Assembly (NCBI RefSeq): GCF_030296615.1
Contig: NZ_AP027732.1
Coordinates: 3,167,042 to 3,231,041 of the forward strand
Length of the DNA: 64,000 bases
From: Frondihabitans sucicola
Lineage (GTDB): Bacteria; Actinomycetota; Actinomycetes; Actinomycetales; Microbacteriaceae
Reading direction: 5' to 3'
The notes under the pieces are model-generated. The model saw only the letters and a program-made list of their open reading frames with translations, had not been told where the DNA came from and did not search any database. Shown here piece after piece: positions 38,825 through 48,988 of the stretch. Every line of letters starts with the position of its first letter. Position 1 is the first letter of the stretch. The translations under genes and the position numbers were made by a program.

Positions 38825-39384
38825 TCAATCGTTGGGCTTGGAGTCCTCGTGAGTCGCGGCTGGCTCCGTCTCAGCGACCAGCTGGGAAAGGGCCGACCAG
38901 CGCAGATCGATCACTTCACGAGGGTGGTAGTCGACCAGATCTTCGATGCGCTCGCCCGTTTCGGGGTCGAGACCAGGGCAATCTGGCCGGCAAACCGGTT
39001 GGAAGGGCAGCGACAAAACCACTGCATCTCTGACCACTGGTTCAAGATCCACGTGATCGTCTTGAACCTGGTAGTCGAAAGCTTCGTCAGTAGAGTACGC
39101 GAAAACCTCGGCGAAATCGACTTCGACACTCTGAGCGATGGGTTTGAGGCAGCGGCTGCACTCCCCGTCGCCTCCGCGGACACGTGCGCCGAGACCAGGA
39201 GGCCGTCGTGCAGGCTCTCGATCCGGAGGTCGATGTCGACCGGTGCACCCTCCTGCACGGCGATGAGCCCCTCGCCCAGTTTGGACGGGGCCGCGACGTC
39301 GAGTTCGCTCTCGCGCATCTCGCCCGGACGGTGCATCAGGTCGAACACCGGAACGGTATAGGGCGTCTTTTCGAAGTGAGGCAC
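38825..39384 (-). CDS. DUF177 (YceD) family protein (one apparent frameshift)
   Basis: About 186 residues, DUF177/YceD family, always near rpmF and linked to 23S rRNA accumulation. N-terminal YTVPVFDLMHRPGEM and the expected CSRCL...CRPDCPGL cysteine pattern are present across two frames. One missing base at the C-run 39163-39166 restores EATGECSRCLKPIAQSV. GTG 39384 is the likeliest start; it leaves 11 bp after the transglutaminase stop. Confidence 0.87.
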
Positions 39385-39395
39385 GAGCGAAGAGT

Positions 39396-41681
39396 TTACG
39401 CCCCTTGGGCGGTTTGCGGGCGAGCCTCCACGAAGAGACTCCTCGGCACCAACGCGGCGACGCATCGCGCCACCGGACCCGCTCCCTGCCGGAGGCTGCG
39501 AATCACCGTCCGCGCGTCGTCCTGCACGATCGCACCTGCCGGAAGGTCGCCGAAGCGTTCGCGCTGGGTACCCGCGAGGAGTCGCTCCAGCGCGGATGCG
39601 CCGGGTGCGTCCAGGCGCTCCCGCACGAGGGCGGCGGTCGCCTGCGGCGTAGCCGCGGGGTCGACGGAAACGCCCAGGTCACGAGCCGTGTCGACGACCT
39701 CGCGCCAGGCCCAGAGAGCCGTGTCGGGAGGATCCTGCCCCAGCCGCCTTCTGCGACGCGACGTCCGGAGCCACCACGGCAGAAGAGCGACCAGCACCAG
39801 GATCGCGGCTCCCACCACGGCGAACGGTGCGCCGCCGACGCTTCGGCCCGACGTACCGGTCGCCGCGCTGGCGGAGGTGGTGACCTGAGCCGTGGTCGGC
39901 GCCGCGGTCGTCGAGGTGGTCGCCTGCGCCGTCGCCGAGTCGGACGCCGATGCGGAGGATGTCGCCGAGGAGCTCGGCGTCGCCTCCGTGCCGGTCTGCT
40001 GCAGGTAGCTCGACGTCGTGCCCTGGCCCACGGTCGGCTCGAAGGGGATCCAGCCGAGACCCTGGAAGTAGAGTTCCGGCCACGTGTGGAGGTCGTTGCT
40101 GGTCACGGTCCAGTTCTCGCTCGAGCCTTCCTGCGTGCCGGGCAGGAAGCCGACGGCGATTCGCGACGGGATGCCGAGGGTGCGTGCCATGACCGCCATG
40201 GCCGAGGCGAAGTGGACACAGTAGCCGCTCTTGCGCTTGAGGAAGGTCTCGACCATGTCGAGCCCCGATCCGTCGTAGCCCTCGCGGACAGGGGTGTCTT
40301 CGGAGTAGGTGAACTCGCCGTTCCGGAAGTAGTCCTGCAACTGGACGGCGGCGTCGAACGGGTTGGCGGCGCCCGACGTGACCTTCTTCGCCAGGCGGGT
40401 GATCGACGCCGGGACGCCCGCGACGCTCTCGTAGGCGCTGAGGCCGGCGGGGGCCTTGTCGAGCGAGCGGACGATCTGCGAGCGAGTCGGGTCGACGGGG
40501 CGGGAGGTGACCTTGTAGTCGAGGCCCTGGGATCCCTCCGAGGTGCTGCGGACGGTGACGCCGGACGCGTCGACGTACTTCCACTTGGAGTCGACACCCG
40601 TGATCGCGGTGGCGGGCACGGGAATCGGCAGGTAGGGGCTGCGCAGGAGGTTGACCGAGACGTCGGTGGTGACCGTGTCGCGCCGCGTCGACTTGGCGAT
40701 TCCCGGCGCCTGCGGGAGTTTCTCGACGGTGTTCTTCCCGTCGAGCCGCACGGAGGCGGGGCTCCACCTGGTCCCGGAGAAGTCGACCAGGTCGACGAGC
40801 TTGAGATAGTCGCCCTGAGCGGACGACGACGTGTAGCTGAGCACGTCGACCGCCGTGCCGCGGCGCAGATCTTTGCCGAGGTTGATCACGGGGTTCACGC
40901 CCGTGGAGATGCCGGTGCCGGTGCCGAGGTTGCTCAGCGGTGACGCGAGCGACACGGGCAGGAGGCTCGTGACCACGCCCGCGACGACGACCGCGGCGAC
41001 GGCCGTGACGATGCTCGTGCGCGACGGCCGTCTCCCGGTCGAGACGACGAGGACCGCGACGTAGCCGAGGACGGTCAGGACCACCCACACCCAGCTCGGG
41101 TCGACGTCGGGGATGAACGACGGCACGACCAGGACGATCGCGAACACGACGCCGGTGAGCCCTGGCATCCTGCTCACGCGCGAGAGCAGGTCGACGAGGA
41201 GGGCGCCCGCTGCGACGGTGACGACGATCACACCGAGCATGGCGTCGCCCACGACGATCGGGGCCTCGTCGCTGACGATGGCGTCTCGGGCCTGTTCGGT
41301 GAGAACGCGGATCCGGTCGATGGTCTCGGCGGTCGGGATGATGCCGAGCAGCGCCGTGCCGCCGGACACGAACGCCGTGGATCCGAGGACGCCGACGATC
41401 AGCCCCGCAGCGGAAGCGACGACGGACGGCCAGTGGGCGGCGCGCGCCGCACCGGCCGCACCGAGGACGAGGGCCGAGACCACCGCGGCGGCGAACCACC
41501 AGCCGCTGCCCTGGAACAGCGGGTGAAGGCTTCCGACCGCCATCATCAGCGTCAGCCAGAGCAGAGCGGTGAGCGGCCAGCGGGCGTTGCCCGGTGCGAA
41601 ACGGTCGCCCGGCTCGCGAGACAGCGGCACTTCGCGGGTGGATGGCGGGCGCACGTCGGCCGGGGGACGGAGGTCAACCAC
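39396..41681 (-). CDS. TgpA-type membrane transglutaminase-like protein
   Basis: A 761-residue membrane protein with about six N-terminal helices (residues 36-250), an extracytoplasmic transglutaminase-like domain, and one C-terminal helix (near residue 640) with a cytoplasmic tail. The catalytic Cys is in KSGYCVHFASAMAVMART and the His in SNDLHTWPELYFQG. A long Ser/Thr/Ala stretch precedes the last helix. It forms a DUF58/MoxR trio, the common actinobacterial arrangement thought to act in envelope maintenance. It overlaps the DUF58 gene by 8 bp. Confidence 0.91.
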   Translation of the reverse strand: MVDLRPPADVRPPSTREVPLSREPGDRFAPGNARWPLTALLWLTLMMAVGSLHPLFQGSGWWFAAAVVSALVLGAAGAARAAHWPSVVASAAGLIVGVLGSTAFVSGGTALLGIIPTAETIDRIRVLTEQARDAIVSDEAPIVVGDAMLGVIVVTVAAGALLVDLLSRVSRMPGLTGVVFAIVLVVPSFIPDVDPSWVWVVLTVLGYVAVLVVSTGRRPSRTSIVTAVAAVVVAGVVTSLLPVSLASPLSNLGTGTGISTGVNPVINLGKDLRRGTAVDVLSYTSSSAQGDYLKLVDLVDFSGTRWSPASVRLDGKNTVEKLPQAPGIAKSTRRDTVTTDVSVNLLRSPYLPIPVPATAITGVDSKWKYVDASGVTVRSTSEGSQGLDYKVTSRPVDPTRSQIVRSLDKAPAGLSAYESVAGVPASITRLAKKVTSGAANPFDAAVQLQDYFRNGEFTYSEDTPVREGYDGSGLDMVETFLKRKSGYCVHFASAMAVMARTLGIPSRIAVGFLPGTQEGSSENWTVTSNDLHTWPELYFQGLGWIPFEPTVGQGTTSSYLQQTGTEATPSSSATSSASASDSATAQATTSTTAAPTTAQVTTSASAATGTSGRSVGGAPFAVVGAAILVLVALLPWWLRTSRRRRRLGQDPPDTALWAWREVVDTARDLGVSVDPAATPQATAALVRERLDAPGASALERLLAGTQRERFGDLPAGAIVQDDARTVIRSLRQGAGPVARCVAALVPRSLFVEARPQTAQGA

Positions 41682-42942
41682 CGAGGACCCCGTTCGACGA
41701 CAGGATGCGAGCGCGATCGGCGGAGGCGTCGGCGTCGACGACGTGCCACCCGGAGTCTCGCAGCGCCGCGGCGGCGGCCCGCGGCGAGTCGGCCGCGCTG
41801 TCGTCGGGCGTGAGCGGGTCGGTGTCGAGGTGGACGACGATGGCGACTCCGGCGACTCCCGGCCCGCGTGAGTGGGAGAGGCGTTCGACCTCGGCGGACG
41901 TGAGGCTCGACACGACCGCGATCACCGGCTCGCGCGGCGTGGGCTCGGGACTCCGCTCGTCGACCACGTCGTCGAGGCCGATGTCGGCCATCATCTCGAG
42001 GAACAGCGGGGTGGTCGAGGGATCGTGAAGCGCCACGGTCTCGCCGTCGAGGGTCGTGACACGCGTCTGGGAGCCGGCCAGGCCGTACTCGACGGCGATC
42101 GAGGCCGCCACGGACACGGCCCACTCGAAGCCGTTGCTGACCGGGAGACCCGATCCGTCGGCGGGATGCGCGTCGCGCCAGTTCGCACTGGTCACCGGCA
42201 GCACCACGCGCGCGCTCGGCAGGCCGTGCTGCTCCTCCTGCCGCACCATCAGCTCGCCCTGCCTGGCAGTCGCGCGCCAGTGAACGCGTCTCATGGGATC
42301 GCCACGGCGGTACTCGCGAGTGATCGGGTCGTCCTGCCCGCCGGCGAGGCTGTGCTCACGGCGCTGGCGCGATCCCTCACCGAGCGATCGCGACTCCCGG
42401 CCCTGCCCCACGGCGATGACCTCGGGGAACACGACGAGCTCGGAGCGGCCGTCGACGACGACCCGACGGCGAGCCAGCCCGAACGACTCCACGACGTCGA
42501 TGCGCGCGGGGCCGATGCGCTGACGCCCGCGCGGGAGATCCTCGTGATCGAAGACCACCCGGGCGCTTCCGCCCGGCCCGATCGTCGCGATCACCGCCTC
42601 GTCCTGCGACATGACTCTCCAGGCGACCGTCTCGCGCACCCGCACGGTCACCGGGCTCGACGACGCGGGCGACGTGAGCACGAGGGATTCGACGACGGAC
42701 CAGCCCGCCACCGCGCGATCGGGCGCGAACCGCCGGGAGACCGAGATGAGGGGCACCCGCACGGCGACGCCGACGAGGGCTGCGATGACGAGGGCCACCA
42801 GCACCACGCCGGCGAAGACGAGCGGCAGTGACGTGAGGAGGTACCCCGTCACGGCCACGACGACGCCGGCGACGGCCGCCGCGATTCCTCGGCGGGTGGG
42901 GCGCGGCCAACGCTGGAGCGCCTGTCTGAGCGCGGGGCGCAC
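41674..42942 (-). CDS. DUF58 family protein (MoxR partner)
   Basis: A 422-residue protein with two N-terminal membrane segments (about residues 20-60) and the conserved DUF58 box ITREYRRGDPMRRVHWRATA, followed by a von-Willebrand-like region. DUF58 proteins are paired with MoxR AAA+ ATPases and transglutaminases; a chaperone or assembly role is suspected. It is 2 bp downstream of moxR. Confidence 0.9.
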   Translation of the reverse strand: MRPALRQALQRWPRPTRRGIAAAVAGVVVAVTGYLLTSLPLVFAGVVLVALVIAALVGVAVRVPLISVSRRFAPDRAVAGWSVVESLVLTSPASSSPVTVRVRETVAWRVMSQDEAVIATIGPGGSARVVFDHEDLPRGRQRIGPARIDVVESFGLARRRVVVDGRSELVVFPEVIAVGQGRESRSLGEGSRQRREHSLAGGQDDPITREYRRGDPMRRVHWRATARQGELMVRQEEQHGLPSARVVLPVTSANWRDAHPADGSGLPVSNGFEWAVSVAASIAVEYGLAGSQTRVTTLDGETVALHDPSTTPLFLEMMADIGLDDVVDERSPEPTPREPVIAVVSSLTSAEVERLSHSRGPGVAGVAIVVHLDTDPLTPDDSAADSPRAAAAALRDSGWHVVDADASADRARILSSNGVLGG

Positions 42943-42944
42943 GG

Positions 42945-43946
42945 TCAGTGCGACGATTCGTCGAGGGGGACGGGAGTCGCCGCGACGACGGACTCGACGA
43001 TGTCGTAGGCGGCGGACACGGCGCCCGCGCCAGAGCGCCCGGCGAGGATCAGGCGGTGCCCCAGGACGGGGCCGCTCAGCGCGTCGACGTCGTCGGGGAT
43101 CACGAAGCGGCGGCCGTTGAGAGCCGCCCAGGACTTCGCGGCCCGCATGAGCTGCAGTGTCGCGCGCGGGCTCGCACCGAGTCGCAGGTCGGGATGGACA
43201 CGGGTGGCCTGCACGATGTCGACCGCGTAACGCTCGACGACCGACGCCACGTAGACGCTGCGGACGGTGGCGATCATGCGGCGCAGATCGGCCACCGAGA
43301 CCAGGGGCTCGAGTCGGTCGAGAGGACTCTGCGTCTCGCGCTGCCGGAGCATGCGGAGCTCGCTCTCGGCGTCGGGGTAGCCGAGCGAGATACGCGCCAT
43401 GAAGCGGTCGCGCTGCGCCTCGGGCAGAGAGTAGGTGCCCTCCATCTCGACCGGATTCTGCGTCGCGACGACGAGGAACGGATCGGGCAGCGGATGCGAG
43501 AAGCCGTCGACGGTGACCTGACGCTCTTCGAGACTCTCGAGGAGGGCGGACTGCGTCTTGGGCGAGGCGCGATTGATCTCGTCGCCGATCACGATGTTGG
43601 CGAAGACGGGCCCGGGCTTGAACTCGAACTCGTTCGACTGGCGATCGAAGATCGACACACCGGTGATGTCGCTCGGGAGGAGGTCGGGGGTGAACTGGAT
43701 CCGGCTGACGGACGCGCCGAAAGCCTTGGCCAGAGCGCGAGCCAGCTGGGTCTTGCCGACCCCGGGGACGTCTTCGATGAGCAGGTGGCCCTCGGCCAGC
43801 AGCACGGTGAGCGCCGTCGAGATGGCGCCCGCCTTGCCGTCGATGACGGTGGCGACGGCCTCGAGGATCCGCCTTGCGTGGTGCTGGACCTCGTCGAGCT
43901 CCATCTTCGCGGTGCCCGTGCTGGGTGAATCGGTCGTGGTCGTCAT
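42945..43946 (-). CDS. MoxR-type AAA+ ATPase
   Basis: A 333-residue ATPase of the MoxR family. Walker [17 protein letters not shown], Walker [21 protein letters not shown], sensor [13 protein letters not shown] and arginine finger region [13 protein letters not shown] are present. Partners are the DUF58 and TgpA genes downstream. The start overlaps the coaD stop by 4 bp. Confidence 0.93.
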   Translation of the reverse strand: MTTTTDSPSTGTAKMELDEVQHHARRILEAVATVIDGKAGAISTALTVLLAEGHLLIEDVPGVGKTQLARALAKAFGASVSRIQFTPDLLPSDITGVSIFDRQSNEFEFKPGPVFANIVIGDEINRASPKTQSALLESLEERQVTVDGFSHPLPDPFLVVATQNPVEMEGTYSLPEAQRDRFMARISLGYPDAESELRMLRQRETQSPLDRLEPLVSVADLRRMIATVRSVYVASVVERYAVDIVQATRVHPDLRLGASPRATLQLMRAAKSWAALNGRRFVIPDDVDALSGPVLGHRLILAGRSGAGAVSAAYDIVESVVAATPVPLDESSH

Positions 43947-44488
43947 CGTGTCTCGTTCTTCGACGCCGAGGACGCGCCGGCTTGGTCGTCTCGGGAGGCC
44001 CTCAGGTAGTCGGCGACCGCCCTCGGGACGTACGGGTCGACGTCACCCCCGAGCGAGGCGACCTGACGCACCAGCGAGCTGGAGACGAGCGCGTGCGCAG
44101 GATCGGGAAGCAGGAAGATCGTCTCGACGCCGGCAAGGCTTCGGTTCATGATCGCCATCGGGGTCTCGTACGCCACGTCGACCTGCGACCGGATGCCCTT
44201 GACCAGCACCTTCGCGCCGACCCGGGTGCAGTAGTCGACCAGCAAGCCCTCGCTCCAGCTGGTCACGAGGACGTTCTCCAGCGGGCTGACCTCGTCGACG
44301 CCGGCAGCGTCGACGGCCTCGCGGATGAAGTCGACGCGTTGCTCGACCGGGATCAAGGCGGACTTGCCGGGGTTGTGGACCACCAGCACGTGCAGTTCGT
44401 CGAAGAGGCCGGCGGCTCGGACGATGACGTCGAGATGCCCGAGGGTCACGGGGTCGAACGACCCGGGAACGACGGCGATCGTGCTCAT
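43943..44488 (-). CDS. coaD: Phosphopantetheine adenylyltransferase
   Basis: Fourth step of CoA synthesis: 4'-phosphopantetheine plus ATP to dephospho-CoA. It has 181 residues. Nucleotidyltransferase motif [13 protein letters not shown] and [13 protein letters not shown] are clear. A Ser/Ala/Lys-rich C-terminal extension of about 20 residues is unusual but harmless. It is coupled to the MoxR gene by a 4-bp overlap. Confidence 0.95.
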   Translation of the reverse strand: MSTIAVVPGSFDPVTLGHLDVIVRAAGLFDELHVLVVHNPGKSALIPVEQRVDFIREAVDAAGVDEVSPLENVLVTSWSEGLLVDYCTRVGAKVLVKGIRSQVDVAYETPMAIMNRSLAGVETIFLLPDPAHALVSSSLVRQVASLGGDVDPYVPRAVADYLRASRDDQAGASSASKNETR

Positions 44489-44558
44489 TTTCTCACCCTA
44501 GCTGTCAACGATGGCCGGTGGCTGAACGAACATGACGCGTCCTCGAAGGTCGATCTGT

Positions 44559-46778
44559 TCAGTTCTTCGCCAAGAAGGTCCGGCTCGATTCGTCGAGACG
44601 CCGTTCGAGCGCCGCGGCGAGAGCAGGATGCCCGGAGAGGGTCGGATCGTCGGCGATCACCTCGGCCGCGTGCTCACGCGCGAGAGCGATCACCTCGCCG
44701 TCGTGGGCCACGCGCAGCAGCCGCAGCGACGAGCGCCCGCCCGACTGGAGATTGCCGAGCACGTCGCCCTCGCGCCGCAGATCGAGGTCGATCTGGGCCA
44801 GTTCGAACCCGTCGGTGGTCGACGCCACTGCCTCTACCCGCTGTCGAGCGACGGAGCCCTCTTCGGCGTTGGTGACGAGGAGGCAGAGACCGGGATGCCC
44901 ACCCCGGCCCACCCGACCGCGGAGCTGATGCAGCTGCGACACCCCGAAACGCTCGGCGTCGAGGACCACCATGGTCGACGCGTTGGGGACGTCCACTCCC
45001 ACCTCGATGACCGTCGTGGCGACGAGGACGTCGATCTCGCCTCGCGCGAACGCCTGCATGGCAGCATCTTTCTCGCCCGAGGACATCCGGCCGTGAAGGG
45101 GCTCGATCCTGCGGCCCGTGAGAGCCGGCGCGACGCGGAGTGCCGCGAGCACGTCTTCGACGCTGGCGATCGTCGGCGCCGACGAGGTGTTCTCGTCCGG
45201 CCCCGCGTCCGGCCCTCCGTCGCCCGCTTCGGCTTCGAGAGCATCGGCCGTCTCTTCGGTGGAGGTGTCGATCGCGGGGCACACGACGAAGACTTGACGG
45301 CCCCTCGCGATCTCTTCGGCGCTGCGTTCCCACACCCGGGAGATCCACCCGGGGCGATCGACCAGCGGCACGACGAACGACTCGATCGGCTGACGCCCCG
45401 CGGGCAGTTCGGCGATGGTCGAGATGTCGAGGTCGCCGAACACGGTCATCGCCACGGTCCGTGGGATGGGGGTGGCCGTGAGCACCAGGACGTGCGGTGG
45501 CGTGGGGCCCTTGCGACGCAGGGCCTCGCGTTGATCGACGCCGAAGCGGTGCTGCTCGTCGACGACGACCAGCCCGAGGTCGTAGAACTCGACGTTGTCG
45601 CTGATGAGCGCGTGGGTGCCCACGACGAGGTGCGCCTGGCCGCTGACGATTGCGAGGGTCGCCTTCCGGCGCTCGGCGAGAGGCATCTGCCCGGTGAGCA
45701 GGACCGGACGGAGGCGGGCTGAGAGATCGGGGCCGAGGGTCGCGACGATGGAGCGGAGATGCTGACTCGCCAGTACCTCGGTGGGGGCCAGCAATGCCGA
45801 CTGACCGCCGCTCTCGGCGACGGCGAGCATCGCCCGCAGAGCGACGAGGGTCTTGCCCGAGCCGACCTCGCCCTGGACGAGGCGGTTCATCGGGACGTCG
45901 GCAGCGAGGTCTCGCGCGATCTCGTCGCCGACGAGCGCCTGGTCGCCCGTGAGGCTGAAGGGAAGCGCTCGGTCGAACGTCTCGAGGAGACCGCCCGCGG
46001 TGGCGACGCGCTTCGTGGCCGAGGAGTGCCGGAGGGCCGCTCGCTGCTGGAGGAGGGCTGCCTGCAGAACCAAGGCCTCGTCGAATTTGAGGGTCTCGCG
46101 CGCCTGGAGGTAGTCGCGATCGCGCTCGGGGCGATGGATCTTCTCGAACGCCTCGCGGAGCGGCATGAGCTGGAGCTCTCGCCGCACGGTCTCGGGGACG
46201 GAGTCGGGCAGAGGCGGCAGGGTGTCGAGCGCCACCTCGATCGACTTGGCCACCTGCCAGGACGCCACGCTGGCGCTGGCCGGATAGATCGGGATGGGCT
46301 GCTTGGCCCACTTCTGCGCGGTCGCGTCGCCGGCCTCCGCCGAGCGCTCGTCGCCCGCCTCGAACAGCTCGTAGTCGGGATGGGCGAGCTGACGGTTGCC
46401 CCGATAGTCGCCCACCTTGCCGGCGAAGATGCCTCGGACACCCTGGACGAGGTCTTTCGAACGCCAAGCCTGATTGAAGAACGTGAGGGTCAGGATGCCT
46501 TGGCCGTCGCTGATCCGGACCTCGAGGATGGAGCCGCGCCTGGCTCGCATCGTGCGTTCGCGCACGTCGAGCACCTCGGCCACGATCGTGACGCTCTCGC
46601 CGATCTCCAGCTCGTTCAGGGCCGTCAGCTCACCGCGCCGGGCGTATCGCCGGGGGTAGTGCGTGAGGAGGTCGCCGACCGTCTCCATGCCGAAGGCGCG
46701 CTTCAAAGCCTGCGCCGTGCGCCCGCCGAGCGCATTCGTCAGCGTGGTGTCGAGAGGGGACGTGACGGAGGTGACCAC
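44559..46778 (-). CDS. recG: ATP-dependent DNA helicase RecG
   Basis: Branch-migration helicase that rescues stalled forks. It has 739 residues: N-terminal wedge/OB domain, then helicase motifs QGEVGSGKTLVALRAML (I), LLAPTEVLASQH (Ia), VVVDEQHRFGVDQR (II), VLTATPIPRTVA (III), VGVDVPNASTMVV and QLRGRVGRGGHPG (VI). An insertion of about 30 acidic residues (EADAGDGGPDAGPDE-like) occurs between helicase domains. It is divergent from rsmD. Confidence 0.94.
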   Translation of the reverse strand: MVTSVTSPLDTTLTNALGGRTAQALKRAFGMETVGDLLTHYPRRYARRGELTALNELEIGESVTIVAEVLDVRERTMRARRGSILEVRISDGQGILTLTFFNQAWRSKDLVQGVRGIFAGKVGDYRGNRQLAHPDYELFEAGDERSAEAGDATAQKWAKQPIPIYPASASVASWQVAKSIEVALDTLPPLPDSVPETVRRELQLMPLREAFEKIHRPERDRDYLQARETLKFDEALVLQAALLQQRAALRHSSATKRVATAGGLLETFDRALPFSLTGDQALVGDEIARDLAADVPMNRLVQGEVGSGKTLVALRAMLAVAESGGQSALLAPTEVLASQHLRSIVATLGPDLSARLRPVLLTGQMPLAERRKATLAIVSGQAHLVVGTHALISDNVEFYDLGLVVVDEQHRFGVDQREALRRKGPTPPHVLVLTATPIPRTVAMTVFGDLDISTIAELPAGRQPIESFVVPLVDRPGWISRVWERSAEEIARGRQVFVVCPAIDTSTEETADALEAEAGDGGPDAGPDENTSSAPTIASVEDVLAALRVAPALTGRRIEPLHGRMSSGEKDAAMQAFARGEIDVLVATTVIEVGVDVPNASTMVVLDAERFGVSQLHQLRGRVGRGGHPGLCLLVTNAEEGSVARQRVEAVASTTDGFELAQIDLDLRREGDVLGNLQSGGRSSLRLLRVAHDGEVIALAREHAAEVIADDPTLSGHPALAAALERRLDESSRTFLAKN

Positions 46779-46848
46779 GCTGCAACGCTACCCGTCGCCC
46801 CCGACAGTGCTGCTCCGCGCGCGCGCCCCGGCCTGACAGGATGGAGTC

Positions 46849-47413
46849 GTGACTCGCATCATCGCCGGCTTCGCCGGTTCCACCGCCCTCGGCGCGCCGA
46901 AGACCGGAACGCGACCCACCAGCGACCGTGTCCGCGAGGCGCTGTTCTCGGCGCTCGAGGCGCGCGACGAGGTCCGAGGTCTGCGCGTCGCCGACCTCTA
47001 CGCCGGAACCGGGGCGCTCGGGCTCGAGGCCGCCTCGAGAGGAGCCGCGCGAGTCACCCTGGTGGAGCTGGGTCACCAGGCGGCGCGGCTGTGCCGCAGC
47101 AACGCCGCCCTCGTCACGGCGCGCGCCGCACGGCCAGGCGCCGGCCATCGACGTCGTTACGGGCTCGGTCCGCTCGTACCTGCAGCACCAGGCGACGCGG
47201 TCGCTCGACCTCGTCTTCATCGACCCGCCCTACGAGCTCGGCGCCGACGACCTGGAGCTCGACCTCGCCGCGCTGTCACCGGCGCTCGACACCGATGGGC
47301 TCGTCGTCGTCGAGAGACGCGCCCGCAGCGGCCAACCGGCGTGGCCCGAGGGGCTCCGACTCGAGACGAAGAAGGCCTACGGCGACACCGTCCTGTGGTG
47401 GGCGCGGGCCTGA
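46849..47413 (+). CDS. rsmD: 16S rRNA (guanine966-N2)-methyltransferase RsmD (one apparent frameshift)
   Basis: Methylates G966 of 16S rRNA. It has about 188 residues. SAM motif VADLYAGTGALGLEAASRGA and catalytic LVFIDPPYELG are in different frames. The shift at about 47119-47128 is +1 or -2, probably a lost GC in a GC-repeat, giving RAPHGQAPAIDVV in the right frame. It is divergent from recG and convergent with thiL. Confidence 0.87.
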
Positions 47414-47469
47414 CGGAGCGTCCTAGGGTGTGTCTCCCACACGACCCGCGGCGAAGTGAGAGACACGCC

Positions 47470-48462
47470 CTAGCCTGCGGCGCCACTCCAGCGCGCGTAG
47501 GGATCCCAACCCGTCGCCTCGATCAGGTCGCGCCCGTCGAGCGTGACTCGGTAGGTGGCATCGCGCGCGCTGTTCACGACGCCGACGGCTCGGAACCCGC
47601 CGGGAAGCGCCGCTCCCTGCGGGAAGGTCGCGAACAGCGAGTGGTCCTCCCCGCCGGCAAGGGCCGCCCGGGGATCGCTCCCGAGAGTCGCCGAGTCGAG
47701 GTCGACGACGACCCGGGACGCCCGGGCCACCCGCCCGGCGTCGAGGGCGAGTCCGTCCGAGAGGTCGAGCATGCTCGTGGCCCCGGCCACCGCGGCCAGA
47801 ACGCCGTCGGCCACGGGTGGCGTGGGGGCGACGTGCCAGCCCACGTCGGCGTCGCGTTCACGGAGGTCGCGGGCGAGGGAGGCGTCGGGAACGCCGTCGC
47901 GGTCGACGCCCAGGGCGAAGAGGAGGTCGAGCCCGCGCCCCGACCGGCCGAGGGCACCCGACACGGCCACGACGTCACCAGGCCGGGCACCGTCGCGCCG
48001 AATCGGAGCGCGGCCCTCGAGGTCGCCGAACGCCGTGATCGCGATCGTCATCGTCGACGACACCGACATGTCGCCGCCGACGACGCCGCAGCCGGGAGCC
48101 ATTTCGGCGCAGCCCTCGCGAAGTCCGTCCGCGAAGGACTCGAGGAAGTCGACGGCCGTCTCGCCGGGCACCGCCAGGGCGACGACCAGCGCGGTCGGTC
48201 GGGCACCCATCGCGGCGACGTCGGACAGATTCGACGCAGCGGCCTTCCAGCCCAGGTCGTACGGAGTCGACCAGGCGAGGCGGAAGTCGGGGCCGTGCAC
48301 CATGAGATCGGTCGTCACGACGAAACGCCCGTCCGGGGCGGCCACCACGGCAGCGTCGTCACCCGGACCGAGAAGCGTCGAGGCGCCCTCGGGCAGGCGC
48401 GGCAGGATGCGGGCCAGGGTGCCCAGCTCGCCGAGCCCTTCGACCGTGTCAGACTCGCTCAT
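47470..48462 (-). CDS. thiL: Thiamine-monophosphate kinase
   Basis: Converts thiamine phosphate to thiamine diphosphate. It has 330 residues in the PurM/ThiL fold: LGPGDDAAVVAAPDGRFVV near the N-terminus, SDVAAMGARPTALVVAL, GGDMSVSSTMTIAITAFG and GGEDHSLFATF at the C-terminus. ATG 48462 is chosen for family length. It lies 24 bp from the divergent DUF3515 gene, so the promoters overlap. Confidence 0.94.
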   Translation of the reverse strand: MSESDTVEGLGELGTLARILPRLPEGASTLLGPGDDAAVVAAPDGRFVVTTDLMVHGPDFRLAWSTPYDLGWKAAASNLSDVAAMGARPTALVVALAVPGETAVDFLESFADGLREGCAEMAPGCGVVGGDMSVSSTMTIAITAFGDLEGRAPIRRDGARPGDVVAVSGALGRSGRGLDLLFALGVDRDGVPDASLARDLRERDADVGWHVAPTPPVADGVLAAVAGATSMLDLSDGLALDAGRVARASRVVVDLDSATLGSDPRAALAGGEDHSLFATFPQGAALPGGFRAVGVVNSARDATYRVTLDGRDLIEATGWDPYARWSGAAG

Positions 48463-48486
48463 GGCTCTCACGGTAGCGTGATCGCG

Positions 48487-48976
48487 ATGTCTCCCTCGTT
48501 CCGCCGCCGCACGGGCGTCGCTCTGGCTCTCGTGATCCTCGCACCGCTGCTCGCCGCGTGCACCTCCACCGTGGCCCTGTCTCCGGCGCCGCAGGCGAAC
48601 ACGGTCGGCTGCGCCGACGTCACCGTGCACCTGCCCAGCACCCTCGAAGCCCAGTCGATGCACGACACGAACGCCCAGGCGACGGCCGCGTGGGGGCTCC
48701 CGCCGCGATCCTGCTCACCTGCGGGATCACGACGCCGACCGTCTCCGACCTCACCTGCTATCCCGTCGAGGGGTCGACTGGCTCGTCGAGTACAAGGGCA
48801 AGGACGCGATCTACACCACGTACGGGCGCACTCCCGGCGTCCAGGTGGTCGTCGACACCAAGGCGGTGCAGGCGCCGAGCAACGTCCTCTTCGATCTGGC
48901 GTCGGCCGTGGGTACGCTTCCGGCGAACCGGAAATGCCAGGGCGTCTCGGACGCCACCGGCACGCCGACGCCGTAG
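48487..48976 (+). CDS. DUF3515 family lipoprotein (two apparent frameshifts)
   Basis: An actinobacterial lipoprotein of about 163 residues. Signal and lipobox: VALALVILAPLLAACTST, with Cys after LAA. Two one-base losses in G runs (48692-48696 and 48770-48773) split the gene in three frames; restored segments read WGAPAAILLTCGI and VEGVDWLVEYKGKDAIY. A DUF3515 gene next to ddl is common. Function unknown. Confidence 0.82.
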
Positions 48977-48988
48977 CGGCCCGACGCT